NCBI GenBank assembly: GCA_002309675.1
Contig: DBXX01000040.1
Span: 885-25,626, forward strand
Length of the DNA: 24,742 bases
Direction of reading: 5' to 3'
Source: Lachnospiraceae bacterium UBA1201
GTDB taxonomy: Bacteria; Bacillota; Clostridia; Lachnospirales; Lachnospiraceae
This document shows, piece after piece, positions 15,318 to 21,529 of this stretch. How positions within the stretch are numbered: position 1 is the stretch's first letter; each line of letters begins with the position of its first letter. The notes under the pieces were generated by a model. The model did no database searches, was not told where the DNA came from, and worked only from the letters and a program-made list of their open reading frames with translations. The translations under genes were made by a program, and so were the position numbers.

Positions 15318-15944
15318 ATGGACTATATAACCGTTTCGAAGGAAGGCTTCGGCGAATACGAAGAGAAGAAATCCCGGTTTCTGGCGTTTGTTTTTCCGGC
15401 GGAGTCGGAAGAGGAAGTGCTGGCGCGGATCGAAGCACATAAGAAGAAATACTGGGATGCGCGGCATAACTGCTATGCCTATATCCTGGGAGAGGACGGG
15501 GCGTTGATGCGTTTTTCCGACGACGGCGAGCCCGGCGGAACGGCCGGCCGGCCCATGCTGGACGTGCTCGCGGGTCGGAAGTTGACGAATGTCTGCGTCA
15601 TCGTTACGCGGTATTTCGGCGGCGTGCTCCTGGGGACCGGCGGTCTGGTGCGCGCCTACTCGCAGGCTTCGGCCAATGCTGTGGCGGACGCCGTTCCGGT
15701 GAAGAAGGTGAGTGTCGACTACATGGAACTGGCGCTCGAGTACACCGAACTCGGTAAGGTACAGTACCTGCTGGCGCGGGAAGAATTGACCCCGACGGAC
15801 ATCCGGTACGAGTCCGATGTCAAGGTTTGCGTCGGCCTTCCGAAGGATCGCGCGGACGCGGTTTTGAAGGCGATCACGAACGCCGTGAACGGAAAGATCC
15901 GGTACGAAAAGATCGGCGAAGGCTACGCCGACGCGCCGGTCTGA
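15318..15944 (+). CDS. YigZ/YvyE IMPACT-family protein
   Basis: The product has 208 residues, typical for the family. The N-terminal IMPACT (UPF0029) domain shows EKKSRFLAFVFPAESEEE, ARHNCYAYILG, FSDDGEPGGTAGRPML and VIVTRYFGGVLLGTGGLVRAY; a DUF1949-type ferredoxin-like domain ends it (about 137-196). The eukaryotic relative IMPACT acts in translational control through GCN1/GCN2; the bacterial role is not settled. The ATG at 15318 is the first in frame and fits the family start, but the only ribosome binding site, AGGAG (15297-15301), lies 16 nt away, which is long. No other start codon in frame sits closer to it. It stands between the PBP1A promoter and typA. No clear terminator follows. Confidence 0.9.
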   Translation: MDYITVSKEGFGEYEEKKSRFLAFVFPAESEEEVLARIEAHKKKYWDARHNCYAYILGEDGALMRFSDDGEPGGTAGRPMLDVLAGRKLTNVCVIVTRYFGGVLLGTGGLVRAYSQASANAVADAVPVKKVSVDYMELALEYTELGKVQYLLAREELTPTDIRYESDVKVCVGLPKDRADAVLKAITNAVNGKIRYEKIGEGYADAPV

Positions 15945-15955
15945 AAAAAAAGTAC

Positions 15956-15983
15956 TTGCATTCGAAAAAATACGTGATAAAAT
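15956..15983 (+). promoter_or_regulatory. Probable promoter for typA
   Basis: TTGCAT (15956-15961) and TAAAAT (15978-15983) are 16 bp apart, starting just after the YigZ-family stop codon. The leader holds a small GCGT/ACGC hairpin between about 15994 and 16013. Confidence 0.65.
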
Positions 15984-16060
15984 ACATTGGGATTGCGTCT
16001 CTTAGGAAACGCGACCCGTAGCGAAGAAGATTTGTACACTATCAGAAGAAGAGGAAGCAT

Positions 16061-17896
16061 ATGCAGTCGAAAAGAGAAGATGTAAGAAATGTTGCGATCA
16101 TTGCCCACGTAGACCATGGTAAGACCACACTGGTAGACGGCCTGCTGAAGCAAAGCGGCGTATTCCGCGAAAACCAGGAAGTAGCAGAACGTGTCATGGA
16201 CTCAAACGATATCGAGCGTGAGCGTGGCATCACCATTTTGTCCAAAAATACTGCGGTATACTATAAGAATACAAAGATCAACATCGTTGACACGCCCGGT
16301 CATGCCGATTTCGGCGGCGAGGTAGAGCGTGTCCTGAAGATGGTCGACGGGGTTATCCTGGTCGTTGATGCGTTTGAGGGTGCGATGCCCCAGACGAAGT
16401 TCGTGCTTCGTAAGGCGCTGGAACTGGATCTGTCCCTGATCGTCTGCATCAATAAGATCGACCGCCCCGAGGCGCGTCCTGCAGAGGTCATCGACGAGGT
16501 CCTCGAGCTTCTGCTCGAACTGGAAGCGAACGATAAGCAGCTCGACTGCCCGTTCATCTACGCTTCTGCAAAGGGCGGCTACGCCGTGCGCAACTTAGAC
16601 GACCCGAAGGAGAACATGATTCCGCTGCTGGAGACCATCGTCGAGCACATCCCGGCGCCCGAAGGCGATCCGGAGGCACCCGGCCGCATCCTGATCAGCA
16701 CCATTGATTATAACGAATATGTTGGCCGTATCGGCATCGGTAAGATCGAGGACGGTACGCTCCGCGTAAATCAGGATATGTTCCTGGTCAATGCGCACGA
16801 TCTGTCGAAAAAGCAGCGTGTAAAGATCAGCCGTCTGTATGAATTTGACGGCCTGAATAAAGTAGAAGTAAATGAAGCGAAGTTCGGCGCCATCGTGGCC
16901 ATCTCCGGTATCACGGAGATCCACATCGGCGACACGCTCTGCGCGGAAGAGGGCATGGAGCCCATTCCGTTCCAGAAGATCTCCGAGCCGACATTGTCCA
17001 TGGATTTCGTGGTCAATGACAGCCCGTTCGCCGGACAGGAGGGTAAGTTCGTCACTTCCCGTCACCTGCGCGAGCGTCTGTTCCGCGAGCTGAACACCGA
17101 TGTTTCGCTTCGCGTGGAGGAGACCGATTCCACCGACACCTTCAAGGTATCCGGCCGTGGTGAGCTCCATCTGTCCGTCTTGATCGAAAATATGCGTCGT
17201 GAGGGTTACGAATTTGCCGTAAGTAAGGCGCAGGTCCTGACCCGCACGGATGAACGCAACCGCCTGCTCGAACCCATGGAACTGGCCTATGTCGACGTTC
17301 CGGATGAATTCTCCGGAAACGTTATCCAGAAGCTCAGCTCCCGTAAGGGCGAACTGCAGGGTATGTCCACCGCGACGACCGGCGGCTACACCCGTCTCGA
17401 GTTCCGCATTCCCGCGCGTGGTCTGATCGGCTACCGCGGCGAGTTCATGACCGACACGAAGGGTAATGGTATCCTGAACACCGTATTCGACGGATATGAT
17501 CTGTGGGCCGGCGACATCAGCTACCGTAAGCAGGGTTCCCTCATCGCGTTCGAGACCGGTGAGGCAGTTACCTACGGCTTGTTCAATGCCCAGGAGCGTG
17601 GTACGCTCTTCATCGGCGCTGGCGAGAAGGTCTACGCCGGCATGGTCATTGGCCAGAACGGCAAGCCTGAGGACGTCGAGGTCAATGTCTGCAAGAAGAA
17701 GCAGCTGACCAACACCCGTTCCTCCGCTGCCGATGAGGCTCTGCGTCTGATCACACCGAAGGTCATGAGTCTGGAGCAGTGCCTCGAGTTCATCGACACC
17801 GATGAGTATCTGGAAGTTACGCCGAAGTCTCTGCGTATCCGCAAGAAGATCCTGGATCCGATCATGCGTAAACGCGCAGGCTTCAAAAAAGGTTGA
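16061..17896 (+). CDS. typA: Ribosome-associated translational GTPase TypA/BipA
   Basis: This 611-residue translational GTPase helps 50S ribosome assembly and stress or cold adaptation. The G-domain motifs are intact: AHVDHGKTTLVDGLL (15-29), ERERGITILSKN (switch I), DTPGHADFGGEVERVL, NKIDRPEARP (canonical NKxD) and a SAKGG motif. EF-G-like domains follow, with SGRGELHLSVLIENMRREG, and the BipA-specific C-terminal domain has RGLIGYRGEFMTDTKGNG and a basic end (RKRAGFKKG). The length agrees with other BipA proteins. GAGGAAG at 16051-16057 precedes the ATG. It has its own promoter, and the REP-like palindrome just after the stop serves as a terminator. Confidence 0.97.
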   Translation: MQSKREDVRNVAIIAHVDHGKTTLVDGLLKQSGVFRENQEVAERVMDSNDIERERGITILSKNTAVYYKNTKINIVDTPGHADFGGEVERVLKMVDGVILVVDAFEGAMPQTKFVLRKALELDLSLIVCINKIDRPEARPAEVIDEVLELLLELEANDKQLDCPFIYASAKGGYAVRNLDDPKENMIPLLETIVEHIPAPEGDPEAPGRILISTIDYNEYVGRIGIGKIEDGTLRVNQDMFLVNAHDLSKKQRVKISRLYEFDGLNKVEVNEAKFGAIVAISGITEIHIGDTLCAEEGMEPIPFQKISEPTLSMDFVVNDSPFAGQEGKFVTSRHLRERLFRELNTDVSLRVEETDSTDTFKVSGRGELHLSVLIENMRREGYEFAVSKAQVLTRTDERNRLLEPMELAYVDVPDEFSGNVIQKLSSRKGELQGMSTATTGGYTRLEFRIPARGLIGYRGEFMTDTKGNGILNTVFDGYDLWAGDISYRKQGSLIAFETGEAVTYGLFNAQERGTLFIGAGEKVYAGMVIGQNGKPEDVEVNVCKKKQLTNTRSSAADEALRLITPKVMSLEQCLEFIDTDEYLEVTPKSLRIRKKILDPIMRKRAGFKKG

Positions 17897-17901
17897 TATA
17901 G

Positions 17902-17936
17902 AATGTGCCAAAGGGGACGGTCCCCCTTGGCACATT
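17902..17936 (+). repeat. REP-like palindrome 1, acting as typA terminator
   Basis: AATGTGCCAA (17902-17911) pairs with TTGGCACATT (17927-17936), and the GGGG/CCCC inner arms surround an ACGGT loop. T residues follow up to 17940. It is the first of five related palindromes with the core GGGACGGT. It begins 5 bp after the typA stop. Confidence 0.85.
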
Positions 17937-17948
17937 TTTTGTGCGAAC

Positions 17949-18213
17949 GGCCGGGGGATTTTTCACTCACAATGCGATCACTCCCGAGACAGTTCACTGC
18001 GCGGTGAAAAACTATACCGTGAGAGTCGAAGTCGGATCAGATGGTACCGCTTCGACTTCGGCCGTTTCCCGATGGAAACGACCTCAGCTCGCTCAAAATC
18101 GGCCTCGGAGACCGATTTTGCCCATCATCCGCCTTCTCCCTCACGGTGTTTTTCATCCGCTCGATCACATGCTCGGTCATGATCGCATTGCGCGTAAACG
18201 ACGCCCCCCGGCC
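17949..18213 (+). repeat. Structured repeat element X, copy 1
   Basis: This element of about 265 bp folds into a branched structure. The outer stem is GGCCGGGGG/CCCCCGGCC (17949-17957/18205-18213), next CAATGCGATCA/TGATCGCATTG (17970-17980/18180-18190), then GCGGTGAAAAAC with GTTTTTCATCCGC (18001-18012/18148-18160). Inside are three hairpins: AGTCGAAG/CTTCGACT (18024-18031/18050-18057), GTTTCC/GGAAAC (18064-18069/18074-18079) and CAAAATCGG/CCGATTTTG (18094-18102/18112-18120). A diverged inverted copy lies at 19033-19301. REP-like palindromes flank it. Open frames crossing it show no domain and change with the repeat, so I treat it as noncoding. Confidence 0.8.
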
Positions 18214-18228
18214 TTCCTCTACACAGTG

Positions 18229-18263
18229 AATGTGACAAAGGGGACGGTTCTCTTTGTCACATT
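18229..18263 (+). repeat. REP-like palindrome 2
   Basis: AATGTGACAAAG (18229-18240) and CTTTGTCACATT (18252-18263) form a perfect 12-bp stem. The loop region contains GGGACGGTTCT. It closes the right side of element X copy 1. Confidence 0.9.
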
Positions 18264-18303
18264 GAGGGACAGCAGGAGAGGAAAGCTTCATTTTGGGTAG
18301 AGG

Positions 18304-18338
18304 AATGTGACAAGGGAGACGGTTCTGTTTGACACATT
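18304..18338 (+). repeat. REP-like palindrome 3 (imperfect)
   Basis: AATGTGACAAGGGAGACGG opens the copy and TTTGACACATT closes it; the arms carry several mismatches. It has the same orientation as copies 1 and 2 and lies 12 bp before element Y copy 1. Confidence 0.8.
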
Positions 18339-18350
18339 TTTGATTGGGGG

Positions 18351-18475
18351 TATCACGGCGTGGGGGAACTGTCAAGGCCTGGCCGCCTGCGGCGGTGCTT
18401 TGCAGCCTTGACCGCCTCCCCGCGCCGTGATATGTGGTGATCAAGGTCAATGTAAGGCGGCTTGCGCCGCTTACA
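18351..18475 (+). repeat. Structured repeat element Y, copy 1
   Basis: Two hairpins make up the element. The large one nests TATCACGGCG/CGCCGTGATA (18351-18360/18423-18432), GGGG/CCCC (18362-18365/18418-18421), GTCAAGGC/GCCTTGAC (18371-18378/18405-18412) and CCGCC/GGCGG (18383-18387/18391-18395). The small one pairs TGTAA-G-GCGGC with GCCGCTTACA (18451-18461/18466-18475). An inverted copy lies at 18827-18956. The bases from here to about 18543 show nothing further that I can identify. Confidence 0.8.
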
Positions 18476-18543
18476 TCGGCCAACGGGGGATGATGGATAC
18501 GAAATTCAAACTTATTTACGTTCTATAAAGTGTCGGGGTTTGG

Positions 18544-18826
18544 TAGGGCGAATTTTTTTAGAATCTTGTGGTTGTGTTTACGCTCTGCAGGTCGTCGATG
18601 AACTATAGGGCGAGAATGGGCATGATGTCGGCCATGAAATTACGCCTTGAGGGGGTTCGAGAATTCATAGGGCGAGAATAGTCGTGGTGTCGGCCTGAGA
18701 TTACGCCCTGTAGGGAGACGAGAAGTCATAAGGCGAGAATTGTCGTGGGCTCAGCCTGGAATTACGCCCTGAGCGGAACTGAGGAACCATAGAGAGAGAA
18801 CATCCCGCCCTTTCCTTGCCCTATGG
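18544..18826 (+). repeat. Tandem repeat of 61-62 bp units, each with an AGGGCG/CGCCCT hairpin
   Basis: Units start with TAGGGCGA or a variant at 18544, 18606, 18668 and 18729, with a partial fifth from 18790. Periods are 62, 62, 61 and 61. Each full unit has a 6-bp stem with a 29-30 nt interior: 18545-18550/18581-18586, 18607-18612/18643-18648, 18669-18674/18704-18709 and 18730-18735/18765-18770. Differences in the arms (CGCTCT, CGCCTT) mostly turn pairs into G-T pairs. The partial unit closes as CCATAG/CTATGG (18787-18792/18821-18826). No protein frame is supported. Confidence 0.75.
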
Positions 18827-18956
18827 CCGTTGTAGACGGCGGTAGCCGGCTTACAACGGTCTTGATCACCGCGTATCACACCGGAAGGAGGCCTGTCAAG
18901 GCTGCGCAGCACCGCCGAAGGCGGCTCGGCCTTGACTGCACCCTTCCGGTGTGATA
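18827..18956 (-). repeat. Structured repeat element Y, copy 2 (inverted)
   Basis: The large hairpin has a perfect 15-bp outer stem beginning TATCACACC (18874-18888/18942-18956), the same GTCAAGGC/GCCTTGAC (18895-18902/18929-18936) and CCGCC/GGCGG (18912-18916/18920-18924) as copy 1. The small hairpin pairs CCGTTGTA with TACAACGG (18827-18834/18852-18859) plus CGGC/GCCG. The linker GGTGATCAAG of copy 1 is present here in reverse complement (CTTGATCACC, 18861-18870). Confidence 0.8.
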
Positions 18957-18977
18957 TCCCATCTTTTATTCTGTTGC

Positions 18978-19018
18978 AATGTTCCCGGGACCCAGCGACG
19001 GTTCTTTTTGACATGTTT
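18978..19018 (+). repeat. REP-like palindrome 4 (degenerate)
   Basis: Only the right half, GACGGTTCTTTTTGACATGTTT, clearly matches the other copies, and the left half (AATGTTCCCGGGACC) is altered. It flanks element X copy 2 on its left. Confidence 0.6.
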
Positions 19019-19032
19019 CATTATCCCGGGCG

Positions 19033-19301
19033 GGCCTCTGTCGTGGGTTTCGGGGTGCGGCGTTCACGAGCGGCATGAGATCGAGCGGATGAAAAACACC
19101 ACAGGTGAGAAGACGGACGAGGGGAGAAAAGCGATTTCCGTGATCGCTTTTCGCGCGAGCTGAGGTCGTTTTCATCAGGAAAACGGCCTCTGTCGAAGCG
19201 GGCCCCCTCAGGTCCGTATTCGAACTGTGGTAAGGTTTTTCACCGCGCAGTGAACTGTCCGCGAGTGAACGCCGCACCCCGGAATTCCTCCGACAGAGGC
19301 C
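19033..19301 (-). repeat. Structured repeat element X, copy 2 (inverted)
   Basis: The outer stem is GGCCTCTGTCG/CGACAGAGGCC (19033-19043/19291-19301), then a perfect 17-bp stem (19051-19067/19265-19281) and GCGGATGAAAAAC with GTTTTTCACCGC (19085-19097/19235-19246). Internal hairpins are GAAAAGCGAT/ATCGCTTTTC (19126-19135/19143-19152) and GTTTTC/GAAAAC (19168-19173/19179-19184). Blocks shared with copy 1 after reversal include GACAGTTCACTGCGCGGTG, AACGACCTCAGCTCGC and TTTTTCATCCGCTCGAT. Confidence 0.8.
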
Positions 19302-19314
19302 GAAATAGTCTGAT

Positions 19315-19349
19315 AATGTGTCAAAAAGAACCGTCCCCCCTGTCACATT
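19315..19349 (-). repeat. REP-like palindrome 5 (reverse orientation)
   Basis: AATGTGTCAAAAAGAACCGT opens the copy and CTGTCACATT closes it (19340-19349). Its core reads AACCGTCCC, the reverse of copies 1-4. It ends 15 bp before the promoter of the lysine riboswitch. Confidence 0.82.
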
Positions 19350-19364
19350 TCTGAAAGTTGGGGG

Positions 19365-19393
19365 TTGACAATCGCAGGACATCGCACTATAAT
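19365..19393 (+). promoter_or_regulatory. Consensus sigma-A promoter of the dapAB transcript
   Basis: TTGACA (19365-19370) and TATAAT (19388-19393) both match consensus exactly, with a 17-bp spacer. Transcription would start near 19400, ahead of the lysine riboswitch. Confidence 0.92.
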
Positions 19394-19433
19394 ACATCTA
19401 ACGTTGAAGCAGTCCACTGCGAGACGTTGAACC

Positions 19434-19609
19434 AATTAAAGTAGAGGTTGCGCGAATGAAGAGTAGCGGATCGGATGCGGCGGCGCAGACGAGGATCCGT
19501 AAAAGGCAAACGCGCCGAAGGATGTGAGGACACCGCGAGTCACAGTCCTGGGCATAGGGCGAACAGCTTTATGACTGTCATCCAAAGACGGATGGGGCGC
19601 TGCTTAATT
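19434..19609 (+). ncRNA. Lysine riboswitch (L box) upstream of dapA
   Basis: Conserved L-box features appear in order: AGAGGTTGCGCG then GAAGAGTA (compare AGAGGTGCG and AAGAGTA of B. subtilis lysC), AAAGGCAAACGCGCCGAAGG, a CCTGGGCAT segment, ATGACTGTCATCC and GGATGGGGCGCTGC. The five-helix layout is visible: P1 AATTAA/TTAATT (19434-19439/19604-19609), P2 GCGC pairing, P3 CGGATC/GATCCG, P4 AGGAC/GTCCT and P5 CATCC/GGATG. With a terminator just downstream, lysine binding would be expected to end transcription before dapA. A competing hairpin TATGTGT/ACACATA (19609-19615/19643-19649) overlaps the 3' base of P1. Confidence 0.93.
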
Positions 19610-19651
19610 ATGTGTGATCATAGAATAGTTTTATTCCCGTAGACACATAGA

Positions 19652-19685
19652 AGGAGCTGACCGATCGGTCAGCTCCTGTTTTTTT
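19652..19685 (+). terminator. Riboswitch-controlled terminator before dapA
   Basis: A 26-nt perfect palindrome (19652-19677, arms AGGAGCTGACCGA and its complement) is followed by G and seven T residues. It lies between the lysine aptamer and the dapA ribosome binding site, as expected for an attenuator. Confidence 0.93.
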
Positions 19686-19755
19686 AGCAACGAACCTTCC
19701 TTTCACCCGGACTTGCAAGGCAAGCCCGTGAACGTATCGTAAAAGGAGGTACAAC

Positions 19756-20643
19756 ATGTCAATTTTCACAGGAGCCGGTGTAGCTATCGTTACACCATTC
19801 AACGAGGATCTCAGCGTTAACTACGAGGTATTCGCCCAGATCATCGAGGACCAGATCGCTAACCACACGGACGCGATCATCGTCTGCGGTACCACAGGAG
19901 AGGCATCGACCCTCACACATGAAGAGCATCTCGACTGCATCCGCTTTGCGGTAAAGCAGGTCAACCACCGTATTCCGGTCATCGCCGGAACCGGTTCCAA
20001 CTGCACTGAGACAGCGATCTACCTGTCCCAGGAAGCAGAGAAGGCAGGCGCAGACGCGTTGCTGCTCGTTTCCCCTTACTACAATAAAGCGACACAGAAG
20101 GGCTTGTATGAGCACTTCGCAGCGATCGCACACAGCGTAAACGTGCCGATCATCCTGTATAATATCCCCGGACGTACGGGCGTGAACATCACTCCCGCGA
20201 CCATCGTTAAGCTTGCAAAGGAAGTTGATAATATCGTTGCAGTGAAGGAAGCCAGCGGCGATTTCAAGCAGATCGCGACTCTGATCAGCATGGCAGACGG
20301 TTGCCTCGATGTTTACTCGGGCAATGATGACCAGATCGTTCCGCTTCTGGCACTCGGCGGAAAGGGTGTTATCTCCGTTTTGTCGAACGTTATGCCGCAG
20401 TACACGCACGATATGTGCCAGGCGTACTTTGACGGCGACACCGCAAAGGCTACGAAGATGCAGATCGACGCGATTCCGCTCATTCTGGCATTGTTCTCCG
20501 AAGTGAACCCGATCCCGGTAAAGGATGCGATGCGTCTGCTCGGATATAACAGCGGCCACTGCCGCCGCCCGCTCACGGACATGGAGCCAGAGCACCTCGA
20601 AGTTCTGCGTAAGGAACTCGTTAAGATGGGAGTGATCGATTGA
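19756..20643 (+). CDS. dapA: 4-hydroxy-tetrahydrodipicolinate synthase DapA
   Basis: DapA condenses pyruvate with aspartate semialdehyde, the first committed step to diaminopimelate and lysine. The 295-residue TIM-barrel product shows CGTTGEASTLTHEEH (substrate loop with Thr46 and Thr47), LLLVSPYYNKATQKG, ILYNIPGRTGVNI with Tyr135, and the Schiff-base lysine in VAVKEASGDFKQ (Lys164). A strong AAAAGGAGG precedes the ATG. The stop overlaps the dapB start by one base (TGATG), so the two genes are translationally coupled under one lysine riboswitch. Confidence 0.97.
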   Translation: MSIFTGAGVAIVTPFNEDLSVNYEVFAQIIEDQIANHTDAIIVCGTTGEASTLTHEEHLDCIRFAVKQVNHRIPVIAGTGSNCTETAIYLSQEAEKAGADALLLVSPYYNKATQKGLYEHFAAIAHSVNVPIILYNIPGRTGVNITPATIVKLAKEVDNIVAVKEASGDFKQIATLISMADGCLDVYSGNDDQIVPLLALGGKGVISVLSNVMPQYTHDMCQAYFDGDTAKATKMQIDAIPLILALFSEVNPIPVKDAMRLLGYNSGHCRRPLTDMEPEHLEVLRKELVKMGVID

Positions 20644-21416
20644 TGGTACGTGTGATCTTACATGGATGTAACGGAAAGATGGGCCGTGTTTTGGACGGCA
20701 TCATCTCGAAGGACGAGCCGAATATGCAGGTCGTAGCCGGCATTGACCCGTTCACCGGCGTAAACAATCCTTATCCGATGTTCACGTCGATCGACCAGTG
20801 CAACGTGGAAGCCGATGTGATCATCGATTTTGCCGCAGCTAAAGCGGTCGATGCACTTCTGGATTATGCCCTGACGCATAAGGTTCCGGTCGTTTTGTGC
20901 ACCACCGGACTTTCGCCCGAGCAGATCGAGCGTGTAAATGAGGCATCGAAGAGCGTAGCAATCCTTCGCTCGGCGAACATGTCCCTGGGTATCAACCTGC
21001 TGTTGCAGATGCTGAAGAAGGCGGCCGTAGTACTGAATGGCAGCGGTTTCGACATCGAGATCGTAGAGCGTCACCACAACCAGAAACTGGATGCGCCCAG
21101 CGGCACCGCAATTGCATTGGCCGACAGCATCAACGATGCTTTGGACCACTCGCTGGAGTATGTGTTCGACCGTTCGCAGGTGCGCCAGAAGCGCGATAAG
21201 AAGGAACTGGGCATCAGCGCAGTTCGCGGCGGCAACATCGTAGGTGATCATGAGGTCATCTTCGCCGGACTGGATGAAGTTATAGAATTCCGCCATACTG
21301 CTTACTCGAAGGCGATCTTCGCTAAAGGCGCGGTATCCGCGGCGAAATATCTGTTTGATAAAGGGCCCGGCCTGTATGATATGCAGCAGGTGATCGCGGC
21401 GCAGACAGAAGAATAA
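20643..21416 (+). CDS. dapB: 4-hydroxy-tetrahydrodipicolinate reductase DapB
   Basis: DapB reduces the DapA product with NAD(P)H to tetrahydrodipicolinate. The product has 257 residues. The nucleotide-binding motif is LHGCNGKMGRVLDG at the N-terminus; further signatures are LCTTGLSPEQ, the catalytic ERHHNQKLDAPSGTA (His144, His145, Lys148) and a DHEVIFAG segment. ATG at 20643 is taken as the start; a TTG one codon upstream also lies in frame. It overlaps the dapA stop by one base. A terminator follows directly. Confidence 0.96.
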   Translation: MVRVILHGCNGKMGRVLDGIISKDEPNMQVVAGIDPFTGVNNPYPMFTSIDQCNVEADVIIDFAAAKAVDALLDYALTHKVPVVLCTTGLSPEQIERVNEASKSVAILRSANMSLGINLLLQMLKKAAVVLNGSGFDIEIVERHHNQKLDAPSGTAIALADSINDALDHSLEYVFDRSQVRQKRDKKELGISAVRGGNIVGDHEVIFAGLDEVIEFRHTAYSKAIFAKGAVSAAKYLFDKGPGLYDMQQVIAAQTEE

Positions 21417-21427
21417 AGAGTTACGAA

Positions 21428-21474
21428 GGCTGCCGCACGGGCATGAGTCCGTGCGCGGCCTTTTATTGTTTTTT
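21428..21474 (+). terminator. Intrinsic terminator after dapB
   Basis: GGCTGCCGCACGG (21428-21440) pairs with CCGTGCGCGGCC (21449-21460) with one bulged C, and TTTTATTGTTTTTT follows. A second perfect inverted repeat, GTCCGGTC/GACCGGAC (21476-21483/21494-21501), comes just after it in the leader of the next gene and has no T-tract. Confidence 0.9.
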
Positions 21475-21529
21475 CGTCCGGTCCGTGAAATGAGACCGGA
21501 CAGGCCCCCAAAGGGAAAGGAAAGAATCT

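Noticed and set aside
16595..17935. Long open frame (446 codons) antisense to typA
   Set aside because: It mirrors the codon pattern of typA, has no recognisable domain and no ribosome binding site. Similar long antisense frames over ftsI (1898-2998) and the EF-G-like gene (23296-24591) are rejected for the same reason.
17941..17957. GTGCG at 17941 as a group II intron 5' end
   Set aside because: No domain V-like hairpin, no intron 3' end and no reverse transcriptase were found; the pentamer is likely chance.
18544..18826. CRISPR array
   Set aside because: The 61-62 bp units diverge along their whole length and contain no identical repeats separated by unique spacers; no cas gene is nearby.
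17905..19397. Open frames across the repeat array (for example 17905-18300 plus, 18037-18483 minus, 18966-19397 minus)
   Set aside because: Their translations are readings of elements X, Y and the REP-like palindromes, with low-complexity composition and no domain. Pairing, not codons, is conserved between copies.
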